Shown in pieces: positions 24,320 to 32,767 of a DNA stretch of 64,000 bases. The DNA comes from Roseomonas genomospecies 6 (GTDB lineage: Bacteria; Pseudomonadota; Alphaproteobacteria; Azospirillales; Azospirillaceae): contig NZ_QOKW01000024.1 in the NCBI RefSeq assembly GCF_008365375.1, forward strand, positions 40,354 through 104,353, given 5' to 3'. Below the pieces are notes generated by a model, which was given only the letters and a program-made list of their open reading frames with translations, did not search any database and was not told where the DNA came from. A program made the position numbers and the translations under genes. Numbering within the stretch: the first letter of the stretch is position 1; every line of letters begins with the position of its first letter.

Positions 24320-25042
24320 TCAATACATGTGCTGGCCGCCGTTGATCGACAGGGTCGAGCCGGTGATGAAGCCGGCGTCGTCGCCAACCAGGAACAGAAC
24401 GCCGCGGGCGATTTCTTCCGCCTTGCCCAGACGGCCCACCGGGATGCGGGCCACGATCTTCTCCAGCACGTTGGGCGGCACCGCGCGCACCATGTCGGTG
24501 TCGATGTAGCCCGGCGCGATGGCGTTCACGGTGATGCCCTTGGCCGCGCCCTCCTGGGCCAGAGCCTTGGTGAAGCCGTGGATGCCCGACTTGGCGGCGG
24601 CGTAGTTCACCTGGCCGTACTGGCCGGCCTGGCCGTTCACCGAGCCGATGTTGACGATGCGGCCGAAGCCGCGCTCGCGCATGCCGTCGATGACGTTGCG
24701 GCACAGGTTGAAGCAGGAGGTGAGGTTCGTCGCGATGACCTCGTTCCACTGCTGCGGGGTCATGCGCTGCAGCACGCCGTCGCGGGTGATGCCGGCGTTG
24801 TTCACGACCACGTCCACCGGCCCGAGTTCGGCGGTGATCTTCGCGATGCCTTCCTTCACGGCGTCGAAGTCCGACACGTCGAACTTGTAGACCGCGATGC
24901 CCGTGCGGGCGGAGAATTCCTTCGCCTTCTCGTCGTTGCCAGCGTAGTTGGCGGCGACGACGTAGCCGGCGTTCTTCAACGCGACGGAGATGGCTTCACC
25001 GATACCGCGCGTTCCGCCCGTGACGACTGCAACTCGAGCCAT
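24320..25042 (-). CDS. phaB: Acetoacetyl-CoA reductase
   Basis: A 240-residue short-chain dehydrogenase. It reduces acetoacetyl-CoA to (R)-3-hydroxybutyryl-CoA with NADPH, the second step to polyhydroxybutyrate. TGGTRGIGEA begins at residue 8, NNAG is near 81, and the catalytic Ser134, Tyr147 and Lys151 are in GSVNG and NYAAAKSG. The QxGQxNY context and DxxSFNL-like segment fit PhaB rather than FabG. ATG 25042 has GGGGGAGG upstream; the frame itself continues further. It lies downstream of phaA on the same strand. Confidence 0.93.
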   Translation of the reverse strand: MARVAVVTGGTRGIGEAISVALKNAGYVVAANYAGNDEKAKEFSARTGIAVYKFDVSDFDAVKEGIAKITAELGPVDVVVNNAGITRDGVLQRMTPQQWNEVIATNLTSCFNLCRNVIDGMRERGFGRIVNIGSVNGQAGQYGQVNYAAAKSGIHGFTKALAQEGAAKGITVNAIAPGYIDTDMVRAVPPNVLEKIVARIPVGRLGKAEEIARGVLFLVGDDAGFITGSTLSINGGQHMY

Positions 25043-25104
25043 TGGCTCCTCCCCCAAAGCTTGGATGTTGGATTCTTTATCGGTTTCTATACGCACATAC
25101 GAAA

Positions 25105-25132
25105 CGGGCCGCACCCCGGAGGGTACGGCCCG
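25105..25132 (-). terminator. Hairpin between phaA and phaB
   Basis: CGGGCCG (25105-25111) and CGGCCCG (25126-25132) form a strong stem right after the phaA stop. Read on the minus strand the following tail is TTTCG, so termination would be partial. It may lower phaB relative to phaA or stabilise the phaA transcript end. Confidence 0.5.
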
Positions 25133-25139
25133 CTTTTCG

Positions 25140-26315
25140 TCAGCCCCGCTCGACGGTGAGGGCGATGCCCATGCCGCCACCGATGCACAAGGTGGCGAGG
25201 CCCTTCTTGGCGTCGCGCTTCTGCATCTCATAGAGCAGGGTGGTCAGGACGCGGGCGCCGGACGCGCCGACCGGGTGGCCGAGCGCGATGGCGCCGCCGT
25301 TGACGTTGACCTTGGAGGTGTCCCAGCCAAGGTCCTTGTTCACGGCCAGGGCCTGCGCGGCGAACGCCTCGTTCGCCTCGATCAGGTCCAGGTCCTCGTG
25401 CTTCCAGCCGGCCTTCTCCAGCGCGAGGCGGGAGGCCGGGATCGGGCCGGTGCCCATGATCGCCGGATCGACGCCGGCGGTCGCCCAGGACACGATGCGG
25501 GCCAGCGGGGTCAGGCCGCGCTTGGCCGCGTTCTCGGCGGTCATCAGCACCAGCGCCGCGGCGCCGTCGTTGATGCCCGACGCGTTGCCGGCGGTCACCG
25601 TGCCGTCCTTGGAGAAGGCCGGGCGCAGCTTGCCCAGCGACTCCGCGGTGGTGCCGTGCTTCGGATACTCGTCGTCGGCGACGATGATGTCGCCCTTGCG
25701 GCCCTTGATGGTGACCGGGATGATCTCGTCCTTGAAGCGGCCGGACTTCTGGGCGGCTTCGGCCTTCTGCTGCGAGGCGGCGGCAAAGGCGTCCTGCTCG
25801 TCGCGGGTGAGCTGCCACTTCTGGGCGACGTTCTCCGCCGTCGTGCCCATGTGATAGCCGTGGAAGGCGTCCCACAGGCCGTCCTTCAGCATGGTGTCGA
25901 GCATCTCGGCGGAGCCCATCTTCACGCCGTTGCGCAGATGCATGACGTGCGGGGCCTGGCTCATGCTCTCCTGGCCGCCGACGACCATGATCTCGGCGTC
26001 GCCGTTGCGGATCGCCTGATAGCCGAGCGCCACGGAGCGCAGGCCGGAGCCGCAGAGCTGGTTGATGCCGAAGGCGGTGGCGGAGGCCGGGATGCCGGCG
26101 TTGACGGCGGCCTGGCGGGCCGGGTTCTGGCCCTGACCGGCGGTCAGGATCTGGCCCAGGATGACCTCGGTCACCTCCGCGGCGTCGGTCTTGGCGCGGC
26201 TCAGCGCTTCGCGGATGGCAACCTCACCCAGGAAATGGGCCGGAACGGCGCTGAGCGCCCCGTTGAAGCTGCCGATGGGAGTACGCGCTGCGCTGGCGAT
26301 CACAACCTCGGTCAT
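25140..26315 (-). CDS. phaA: Acetyl-CoA acetyltransferase (beta-ketothiolase)
   Basis: A 391-residue biosynthetic thiolase. It condenses two acetyl-CoA to acetoacetyl-CoA. The acylated Cys88 is in NQLCGSGLRSV, His347 in GHPVGASG and the general-base Cys377 in CIGGGMG. Length is exactly typical. ATG 26315 follows GAGGAGCG. Transcribed ahead of phaB on the minus strand. Upstream, TGCGCGGATTTCCCGCA (26386-26402) is a TGC/GCA palindrome that PhaR might recognise. Confidence 0.96.
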   Translation of the reverse strand: MTEVVIASAARTPIGSFNGALSAVPAHFLGEVAIREALSRAKTDAAEVTEVILGQILTAGQGQNPARQAAVNAGIPASATAFGINQLCGSGLRSVALGYQAIRNGDAEIMVVGGQESMSQAPHVMHLRNGVKMGSAEMLDTMLKDGLWDAFHGYHMGTTAENVAQKWQLTRDEQDAFAAASQQKAEAAQKSGRFKDEIIPVTIKGRKGDIIVADDEYPKHGTTAESLGKLRPAFSKDGTVTAGNASGINDGAAALVLMTAENAAKRGLTPLARIVSWATAGVDPAIMGTGPIPASRLALEKAGWKHEDLDLIEANEAFAAQALAVNKDLGWDTSKVNVNGGAIALGHPVGASGARVLTTLLYEMQKRDAKKGLATLCIGGGMGIALTVERG

Positions 26316-26427
26316 GTTGACGCTCCTCAGATTTTGTCAGTTTTATTATCGTGACTGGGTGCCGCACGGAGTGAGAAAAACCTTATGCGCGGATTTCCCG
26401 CAATGCAAGACACCTGACAGGCTGTGG

Positions 26428-27687
26428 TTATCCTGCCGCACTAAGCCATTCGGCCAGGGGCCGCCATACGCCTGTTTCGGCGCCGGCGCTGACCACCATT
26501 CCAATATGACCGAGAGGCGGCCTGATCATTTGCGCGCCGCCGATTGTTCTTGCCAAAGCCACCGCGGACGACGGCGGAACGATCCGGTCGCGCTCCGGGA
26601 TCAGCGCCAGGACCGGCAGGGTCAGCCGCGCCGGCTCCACCGGCAGGCCGGCGACCAGCCATTCCCCGCGCGCCGTGTCGTTGCGCCCGTACCATCCGGC
26701 CAGCGTGTCGCGGGCCACCCCGGCGACCAGCGGCACCCCGTCGTTCAGCCAGTCCTCCAGCGCCACGAAGGCGAGCGCCGCGCGGCTGTCCGGTTCCATG
26801 CGGGCGAACTGGGAGAACTTCTTCAGAGCCAGCAGCGGGTCGAGCTGGGCGAACAGCCCCTGGAGCACGTCCACCGGCAACTCCCCCCAGGCGTCCAGCA
26901 TCGGGCCGAAGGGCTGGAAGACGGCGGCGGCGCGGCGGGCCATGCCCGCGTCCTCCGCGTGGAAGTCCCAGGGGGTGGCGAGCAGGCCGAGCGCGGCAAC
27001 CTCCTTCGGGCGGCGCTGCGCCAGCGCGGTGGCGAGCAGCCCGCCCATGCAATAGCCGACCACCGGGACCGGTCTCCCCACCGCCTCCACCACCGCGGCG
27101 AGCGCGCGCTCCAGCCGCCCGGCGATGTAGTCGGTCAGGCTGTAGCGCCGCTCCAGCGGGCCGGGCGTGCCCCAATCGATCAGGAAGGGACGCAGGCCCT
27201 GCGCGGCCAGCCAGCGCATCAGGCTCTTGCGCGCCGACAGGTCCAGGATGTAGTGGCGGTTGACCAGCGACGGCACGAACAGGACCGGCGTTCCCGTCGC
27301 CGGGCCGAGTGAGCCGTAATCGAGCAGCCGGGACGCCCCCTCCGTCCAGACGACGGGCGGGTCGGGCAGGTCGCGGCGGTAGGGGTGGCGGCGGTAGCGC
27401 TCGATCCCCGTCAGGGCGAGGCCGAGCTGGCGGCGGACCTCCTGGTCAACCGCCCGGGCGAACGCGTCCGCGTCGGTTGCGGCGATCCGTCGGCGCAGGT
27501 CCTCCGCCCGGTCCCGCAGATGCGGCTTCCATGGCAGCGAGCCGTTCCTCAAGTGCGGCAATGCGGCGGAGGAGCTGAGCAGTGTCGCCGCCACCGTCGC
27601 CAGATGCAGCGCCAGGGGGCGCGGCCCCAGCCGGGGGGAGGGGTTCGGGAGAGTCGTGCTGTTGTCCCCGGTCACGCGGCGCTCCAT
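26428..27687 (-). CDS. phaC: PHA synthase, PhaC-like alpha/beta-fold subunit
   Basis: 419 residues from ATG 27687. The lipase-like box is GYCMGG with Cys213 as nucleophile, Asp367 in PERDRIVPP and His394 in PLGHIGM complete the triad, and YRRHPYRRDLPDPP precedes the core. The enzyme polymerises 3-hydroxyacyl-CoA into storage polyester on granules. It is short, as in class III/IV synthases that work with a PhaE or PhaR partner, and such a partner gene overlaps it upstream by 242 nt in another frame. The first ~80 residues are Pro/Arg-rich and look unlike PhaC, so the true start may lie near 27440. Confidence 0.82.
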   Translation of the reverse strand: MERRVTGDNSTTLPNPSPRLGPRPLALHLATVAATLLSSSAALPHLRNGSLPWKPHLRDRAEDLRRRIAATDADAFARAVDQEVRRQLGLALTGIERYRRHPYRRDLPDPPVVWTEGASRLLDYGSLGPATGTPVLFVPSLVNRHYILDLSARKSLMRWLAAQGLRPFLIDWGTPGPLERRYSLTDYIAGRLERALAAVVEAVGRPVPVVGYCMGGLLATALAQRRPKEVAALGLLATPWDFHAEDAGMARRAAAVFQPFGPMLDAWGELPVDVLQGLFAQLDPLLALKKFSQFARMEPDSRAALAFVALEDWLNDGVPLVAGVARDTLAGWYGRNDTARGEWLVAGLPVEPARLTLPVLALIPERDRIVPPSSAVALARTIGGAQMIRPPLGHIGMVVSAGAETGVWRPLAEWLSAAG

Positions 27688-27976
27688 GGGCCGGAGATGA
27701 CGGTGGAGGTGAGGGCGGGGGCGATGGCGGCGCGGCCGGTCCCGGCGCCGGATTCCAGCCGCCGCCCGGCGGGCTGGTGTAGGCGAAGCCGCCCGGCCCC
27801 AGGACGAAGGGCGCCATCGCCGCGGCGCCCTGCGCCATCATCTGGAACAGGCGGGCGGCGGCATCGGCCATTTCGGGATCGGCGGCGCAGGCCGCCCATT
27901 GTTCCTGCCACAGGTCGAGGTACCGTTGCGCGAGCGTTTCCAGGGACGGGGTATCGGATTCGGACGATTCGGCCAT
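27446..27976 (-). CDS. PhaE-like PHA synthase subunit
   Basis: About 176 residues. The N-terminal part (LAQRYLDLWQEQWAA, then DAAARLFQMMAQ) resembles PhaE, the partner of class III PhaC. A long Pro/Gly-rich middle and a C-terminal coiled coil (LRRIAALEERLAAMEAA) follow. PhaE has no activity of its own but activates PhaC. The gene's last 242 nt overlap the 5' part of the PhaC frame; the coiled coil makes this end look genuinely coded. ATG 27976 was chosen at the start of the acidic MAESSESD segment. Family assignment is from pattern only. Confidence 0.65.
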   Translation of the reverse strand: MAESSESDTPSLETLAQRYLDLWQEQWAACAADPEMADAAARLFQMMAQGAAAMAPFVLGPGGFAYTSPPGGGWNPAPGPAAPPSPPPSPPPSSPAHGAPRDRGQQHDSPEPLPPAGAAPPGAASGDGGGDTAQLLRRIAALEERLAAMEAASAGPGGGPAPTDRRNRRGRVRPGG

Positions 27977-28072
27977 GGCCGGGAGTATATGTGGGAGGCG
28001 GCGTCCTTGACCAGAGCCGCGACGGGCCGTTCGAAAATGTCGCAAATCCCGAATCGTCCAGGGGATATGCAC

Positions 28073-28084
28073 CTGCGGTCGCAG
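28073..28084. promoter_or_regulatory. Candidate PhaR operator
   Basis: CTGC-GGTC-GCAG is an exact CTGC-N4-GCAG palindrome, followed by another CTGC at 28087. PhaR of Paracoccus is known to bind TGC-rich CTGC-N3/4-GCAG sites. It lies between the divergent PhaE/PhaC pair and phaR, where autorepression and control of the synthase would be expected. Confidence 0.5.
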
Positions 28085-28178
28085 CGCTGCGGCACAGCAC
28101 TGGACAGGGTGCATTCCTTCGAGTAGTCCTTATATCTGGAACATTCCCGCCGCACGACCCTTCTTGAAAGAAACAGCG

Positions 28179-28838
28179 ATGGCCGACAAGGAAGATCAGA
28201 AGTCCGCGACGATCACGATCAAGAAGTACGCCAACCGGCGGCTCTACAACACGGCGACCAGCAGCTACGTGACGCTCGACCATCTCTGTCAGATGGTCAA
28301 GGACGGGCTCGACTTCGTGGTCTACGATGCCAAGACGGGGGAGGACATTACCCGCTCCGTTCTGACGCAGATCATCGTCGAGGAGGAGAGCAAGGGCCAG
28401 AACCTGCTGCCCATCAGCTTCCTGCGCCAGCTCATCGGCTTCTACGGCGACAACATGCAGTGGATGGTGCCGCGCTATCTGGAATATTCGATGCAGTCCT
28501 TCTCGCGCAATCAGGAGCAGATGCGCGATTACTTCCAGAACACGCTGGGCGGGATGTTCCCCTTCGGGCGGCTGGAGGAGGTCGGCAAGCAGAACATGGC
28601 GATGTTCGAACGGGCCATGCGCATGTTCTCGCCCTTCGGCGGCGCCGAGGACGGGCAGCCGGGCGAGCACCCCGCCATGCCGCGCCCCGGGGTCCCCGCC
28701 CCGCCTGCCGCCCAGCCCTCCGTTCCGCCGACGGCCAACCACACCTATGAGGAACTGCAGAAGCAGATCGACGACCTGCAGAAGCAGATCGCCAGCATCG
28801 CCAAACCGGCCCGCCCGGCGAAGCCCGAAGGGAAGTGA
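28179..28838 (+). CDS. phaR: Polyhydroxyalkanoate synthesis repressor PhaR
   Basis: A 219-residue PhaR. The N-terminal DNA-binding domain reads TIKKYANRRLYNTATSSYVTL, followed by the PHB-accumulation regulatory repeats (DITRSVLTQIIVEEE; FLRQLIGFYG). The C-terminal half is Pro/Ala-rich and ends in a short coiled coil. PhaR represses phasin and PHB genes and leaves DNA when it binds nascent granules. ATG 28179 gives the conserved start; an upstream TTG is unlikely. Divergent from the PhaE/PhaC-like genes. Confidence 0.93.
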   Translation: MADKEDQKSATITIKKYANRRLYNTATSSYVTLDHLCQMVKDGLDFVVYDAKTGEDITRSVLTQIIVEEESKGQNLLPISFLRQLIGFYGDNMQWMVPRYLEYSMQSFSRNQEQMRDYFQNTLGGMFPFGRLEEVGKQNMAMFERAMRMFSPFGGAEDGQPGEHPAMPRPGVPAPPAAQPSVPPTANHTYEELQKQIDDLQKQIASIAKPARPAKPEGK

Positions 28839-28855
28839 GCGGCAGCGGCCATCGT

Positions 28856-28894
28856 ATCGACCTTATGCGCATCGACCTTATGCGCATCGGCCTT
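28856..28894. repeat. 15-bp tandem repeat after phaR
   Basis: ATCGACCTTATGCGC occurs twice in tandem (28856-28885) and a partial third copy follows. It lies between the phaR stop and its terminator. Confidence 0.8.
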
Positions 28895-28904
28895 TCGAGT
28901 ATGC

Positions 28905-28935
28905 AGGGCGGGGAAAGTTCCCCGCCCTTTCTGTT
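28905..28935 (+). terminator. Rho-independent terminator after phaR
   Basis: An 11-bp perfect stem, AGGGCGGGGAA with TTCCCCGCCCT, has a 2-nt gap and a T-rich tail (ttctgttt). Confidence 0.8.
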
Positions 28936-28998
28936 TGTTCGGGACCAGTGGTACGATGGGCTGTTTCTGCAACGGAACGGTCCACAGGAGGAATGGCC

Positions 28999-29223
28999 AT
29001 GAAGACCGAACTGTGCGTGACGATGGAACTGGAAGTTGCGGACGCCCAGGACGCAAGCCGGTTCGAAGAGAAACTGCGCGGCTGGCTGCGCCACCAGAGT
29101 CAGGTGGTCTCCGTGTCCAGCACCAACAATGGCGTGGGCAACGACGTCGCCTGGAGGGACGCCCGCCGGCAGGCGTTCGGCTCTCCGCTGCCGAATCCCT
29201 TCGCGCCGGGCCGCGGGCGCTGA
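28999..29223 (+). CDS. Small hypothetical protein
   Basis: 74 residues starting at ATG 28999, with AGGAGGA ideally placed upstream. The N-terminal half alternates hydrophobic and charged residues (ELCVTMELEVADAQ) and the rest is basic and Pro/Gly-rich; no motif is recognised. It lies between the phaR terminator and a bidirectional hairpin, so it is its own unit. The strong ribosome binding site is the best evidence that it is real. Confidence 0.55.
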   Translation: MKTELCVTMELEVADAQDASRFEEKLRGWLRHQSQVVSVSSTNNGVGNDVAWRDARRQAFGSPLPNPFAPGRGR

Positions 29224-29247
29224 TCCGCCACTGAACGAACGGCCCAC

Positions 29248-29287
29248 CCGCCCTGCGCCCCGAGCACACCTCTCGGGGACAGGGCGG
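29248..29287. terminator. Long hairpin between convergent genes
   Basis: CCGCCCTG-cg-CCCCGAG pairs with CTCGGGG-a-CAGGGCGG (29272-29287) around a 7-nt loop, about 15 bp in all. It separates the small plus-strand gene from the convergent glutathionylspermidine-synthase-like gene. No T tract is present on either side. Confidence 0.5.
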
Positions 29288-29309
29288 GGTCCTTCCGCCC
29301 TCCGTACCG

Positions 29310-30461
29310 TCAGCCCCGGAAGATGTGAGGCACCATCGCCGCGTCGGAGCCGACCCGCGGGTCCGCCGACTCGCGGACCGACATGCCCAGGCACTTGTCG
29401 CCGATGATCCAGGCGTGCAGGAGCGCGTGGACGCCCTCCTCCTCGAAGACCGGCGGGGTTTCCAGCCAGACCCGGCCCCCCGGATACTCGGTGCTGCCGG
29501 TGTCCGAGACGATGCGGCCATGGGCCGTCATGCGCTGGGCCGCGTCGTCCAGCCCGAACAGGCTGCGCTCCGTCACCGCCTCGCAGCCGGCCAGTTCCTC
29601 CGCATCCAGGCCGGCGCGGCAGAGATTGGGGTGGCGCGGGTAGAGCGCCCAGAGCATCGCCAGCAGCCCGTGGTTCGACATCGGCCAGCACCACAGCGGC
29701 GACAGCATGCTCATGCCGCCCATCCGCAGCTTCTGCAGGAAGGCGTCGTCGGCCAGCCCCTGCCACGGGTAGATCTTCGCCAGCCAGGACGCCGTCCGCC
29801 CCTCGTCGTCGACGAAGCGCCGGCCGTCCCAACCCAGGCTTTGCAGAGGAAGCAGATGGGTGGCGATGCCGGCCTCCGCCGCGGTGGCGGCCAGATAGAC
29901 CAACTCGCTCTCGCGCATCGGGTCCGGGGTGGCGCAGGCCAGATGAACGAGATCGCGGCCCGGCATGCCCGCCGCCAGCTCCTCCCAACGCTCCACCAGC
30001 CCTTCATGCAGGCCGTTGAACTGGTTGGCATCGGCCATCAGGGCCTCGCGCCAGTTGCGCTGGATGATCGAGGCGGAGAACAGCCCCTCCGGCGTGTCGT
30101 AGTTGCAGGCCAGCAGCTTGACCGAATCGCGCCCGTCATAGGCCAGCGTCAGCCGCCCGATCAGCGCGCCCGCCCGCTCGTTCAGCCGGCCCGCGGCCCA
30201 ATAATCGTTCCAGGAGGATTCCAGAATCCGCGCCACCCCGCCGCGCACCCCCAGCCGGGCCAACGCCCGCCCGTCCACCGCCGACCGCAGCGCCTCGCGC
30301 AGCATGGTGTGCAGTTCGTCCGCGACGCTTTCGATCAGGTCGATCTGATGGGCGGAGAACTCGTACCGCACGTCCTCGCGCCAGAAGGCACCGGCGTTCA
30401 TCGCGCGGACGCCGTAGGGATATTTGCGGAGCCCCGGACGCCAGTCCGCCCGGGGTTTCAT
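29310..30461 (-). CDS. Glutathionylspermidine synthase family protein
   Basis: About 383 residues resembling the ATP-grasp part of glutathionylspermidine synthase (GSP_synth family). Recognisable segments are SSWNDYWAAGRLNERAG, LLACNYDTPEG, SMLSPLWCWPMSNHGLLAMLWALYP (in pieces) and the C-terminal GVHALLHAWIIGDKCLGM. The amidase half of E. coli Gsp is absent, as in many stand-alone bacterial homologues whose real substrate is unknown. Several ATGs are in frame; 30461 is used, but 30476 or 30569 cannot be excluded. Confidence 0.72.
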   Translation of the reverse strand: MKPRADWRPGLRKYPYGVRAMNAGAFWREDVRYEFSAHQIDLIESVADELHTMLREALRSAVDGRALARLGVRGGVARILESSWNDYWAAGRLNERAGALIGRLTLAYDGRDSVKLLACNYDTPEGLFSASIIQRNWREALMADANQFNGLHEGLVERWEELAAGMPGRDLVHLACATPDPMRESELVYLAATAAEAGIATHLLPLQSLGWDGRRFVDDEGRTASWLAKIYPWQGLADDAFLQKLRMGGMSMLSPLWCWPMSNHGLLAMLWALYPRHPNLCRAGLDAEELAGCEAVTERSLFGLDDAAQRMTAHGRIVSDTGSTEYPGGRVWLETPPVFEEEGVHALLHAWIIGDKCLGMSVRESADPRVGSDAAMVPHIFRG

Positions 30462-30668
30462 GATCACTCTGCGCATCGTGTGCTTACCGGGCCGCCCGAT
30501 TCGATCCATGGTGTGCCCGGACGGGGAGCGGACCGCGCGGCCGTCCGGGATTCGGTGGGGGCGGATCATTGCGGCGCAACGGCTTCAACACAAGCGCCTT
30601 GCGCTCGTGCCCCCCTGTTTTTCCACGCCTACCCTCCCGGATCGTCCGGGCCGGGCGTGGAGGAACGG

Positions 30669-32585
30669 TCAATAGGACCGTCCGGCCAGCCACGCGGCGA
30701 TGGCGCTCTCCACGGCGTCGGCGGTCGGATCGCCATGCTCCGGTCCCGTCCCGACCATGGGGGCCCCCGCCGCCACGGCGATGTCCACCGCCGGGGCGCC
30801 GGTGCCGACAAACAGGTCGCAGCGCCGCAGCAGGGCGCACAGCCCGTCGAAGCCCAGCCGCCCGACCGCGTTCAGGCAGGCGCCCCCCGCCTCCTCCGCG
30901 ATGCGCGCCGCGGCCCCCTTGGCGGCGTCCTCGCCGACCAGGATCAGGGCCGTGTCGCCCCGCGCGGCGAGGCGTCGGCTCAGCGCCGCAAGGCTTCCGG
31001 CACCACCCGACGCCGACAGGCCGACCGCGCAACGCCAGCGGGCCGGCGCGCCCTCCGCCAGGATCGCGGCGGCGGCGCGCTCGCCGTTGGGAGAGGTCCA
31101 GACCTCCGTCGCGGGGTCCGGCTCTCCGGCGGTGAGCGCGCCGAGCAGGACGGCGGGAGCCGTTGCGACATGCGTCAGGAAGGCGTCGGCGTAATAGCCC
31201 CGCACCGGACGGCCGACCTTGCAGCCGAGACGGAGCGGCGCGCCCGTGTCCTTCATCAGGCGGTTGGCGAACCCCGTGTCCTCGCCCAAGCGGGGATTGA
31301 TGGTGAGGTCGAAGGCGCCGTTGAACTGCTGGCCGATCTCCTGCCGAACGGCGGTCACCAGCGCGTCGTCCGGCGCCAGCCCCTTCAGCGGCGGCACGTT
31401 GACCCGCTGGTTGACGTAGGGGCAGAGGGCGAGCGCCGCCTCAGCGTCCGGCGTGGCGAAGACGGTGATCCGCGCCAGCGGCAGGGCGCGCCGCAACTCC
31501 CGCAGAAAGCCGGACGCCCGCAGCACCCCAGCGAGCCCGTCCAGCAGGAACACGCCGACGTTCCGGATGAGGTCCGCCGGAATGGCCGGCGGCTCGCCGG
31601 GGACGAGCGTGCGGCGGCGGACGGCGGGGCCGGACTCCCGCAGCAACGCCACCGCCGGGGCCGTGGAGGCGCCGCGGGCCGGCGGGACGAAGGCCCAATC
31701 GCCGTCGGCGTCCGGACGCGCCAAGGGCTCCACCAGGGAATGCTCCGCCCGGACGACGGTCGCCGCGTCGGTCACCCAGGGAAAGAAATCGCGCAGCGGA
31801 AGCGAGGCGCCGCCCGCCGCCTGGAGGGCCTCCCACCGCCGGACCGCGCCCTCGTATCCGTAATAGACCTCCTTGAAGGCGACCTGCTCCTTCGTGGCGT
31901 AGGCGAAATGCTGGAAGACCAGCCCCCCCGCCGCCGTTTCCTCGTGAAGGAAGGGGTTCGCCGCGCCGAGTTCGACCTCGCCCCCGTCGGGCTGCGGGCG
32001 CATCAGCCGGGGCGGAACATGCGAGTGCCAGAAATCCCCCGGCCGGTAACGCCAGGTCCGCAGCCATTCGTAGGCACGGTAATTGCCGTAGCGGTCCACC
32101 CCGTCGAGGACCAGCGACGGGCCGACGAAGAAGTGGCACAGGTACAGCGCCGCGGTGCGCGACGGCGACTCCAGGAACATCCGGCGCGCCCGGACGATCT
32201 GCTCCGCCGTCCACAGCTCGTCCGCATCGACCTGCCAGAGCAGGCATTCCTCCGTCATGGCGGCCAGCGGCGCGGTCACCATCTCCACCTTGCCCTGCCA
32301 GAAGGTCCCCGGCGGCTTGCGGTAGACCGACACGCGGTCGGGCTCCTCCGCGGCGATGCGGTCCAGATACTCCGACGTCCCGTCGCTGCTGCGGCCGTCG
32401 CGATGAAGGTCCTGCGGAACGCGCCCGCCCCGCTGCGCGCACCAGGAGGAGTCCCGGACCTGCTCCGCGACCCCCTCCACGATGTGCCAGCGCCACGGGA
32501 AGGGCAGTTGCCGGAAAACGTCCAGGTGATAGCGGATGAAGGGATCGCCGTTCAGCACGATGGTCAGGAAATGAACCGGTAGCAT
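30669..32585 (-). CDS. Two-domain glycosyltransferase (GT2-like plus GT9-like)
   Basis: About 638 residues. The N-terminal half begins MLPVHFLTIVLNG and has LLWQVDADELW, a DxD motif of a GT-A glycosyltransferase that lies unusually late in a chain describing a single-surface protein. The C-terminal half looks like a GT9 heptosyltransferase-type GT-B fold: VGVFLLDGLAGVLRASGFLRELRR, FDLTINPRLGEDTG, LFVGTGAPAVDIAVAAGAPMVG. It probably builds surface polysaccharide or glycosylates a protein. No cysteine cluster or membrane segment is seen. ATG 32585 was chosen over 32621. Confidence 0.7.
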   Translation of the reverse strand: MLPVHFLTIVLNGDPFIRYHLDVFRQLPFPWRWHIVEGVAEQVRDSSWCAQRGGRVPQDLHRDGRSSDGTSEYLDRIAAEEPDRVSVYRKPPGTFWQGKVEMVTAPLAAMTEECLLWQVDADELWTAEQIVRARRMFLESPSRTAALYLCHFFVGPSLVLDGVDRYGNYRAYEWLRTWRYRPGDFWHSHVPPRLMRPQPDGGEVELGAANPFLHEETAAGGLVFQHFAYATKEQVAFKEVYYGYEGAVRRWEALQAAGGASLPLRDFFPWVTDAATVVRAEHSLVEPLARPDADGDWAFVPPARGASTAPAVALLRESGPAVRRRTLVPGEPPAIPADLIRNVGVFLLDGLAGVLRASGFLRELRRALPLARITVFATPDAEAALALCPYVNQRVNVPPLKGLAPDDALVTAVRQEIGQQFNGAFDLTINPRLGEDTGFANRLMKDTGAPLRLGCKVGRPVRGYYADAFLTHVATAPAVLLGALTAGEPDPATEVWTSPNGERAAAAILAEGAPARWRCAVGLSASGGAGSLAALSRRLAARGDTALILVGEDAAKGAAARIAEEAGGACLNAVGRLGFDGLCALLRRCDLFVGTGAPAVDIAVAAGAPMVGTGPEHGDPTADAVESAIAAWLAGRSY

Positions 32586-32733
32586 GCCGACCCCCGCTCT
32601 TGGCCGCGCAACCGGCGTCACGCGCTCCGCGGGAACTTGTCCTTGGCGGGCGGAGCCGTGTCAAGGAAGGCGTTCGCGGCGGGGGACCTCCGCGAAAACC
32701 ATGTCCGATCCCCCTCTTGACGGCGCCCCCCTC

Positions 32734-32762
32734 TTGACGGCGGGGAACCCCGCCCCTACCCT
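32734..32762 (+). promoter_or_regulatory. Promoter of the cobalamin-riboswitch transcript
   Basis: TTGACG (32734-32739), 17 bp, and TACCCT (32757-32762) would start transcription near 32769, right at the first base-paired arm of the riboswitch. The CCCCCTCTTGACGGCG stretch is duplicated 17 bp upstream (TTGACG also at 32717). Confidence 0.6.
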
Positions 32763-32767
32763 GGCGC

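Noticed and set aside
29325..32582. 1085-residue open frame on the plus strand
   Set aside because: Antisense to two genes with clear families (GSP synthase-like and glycosyltransferase). No motif and no ribosome binding site.
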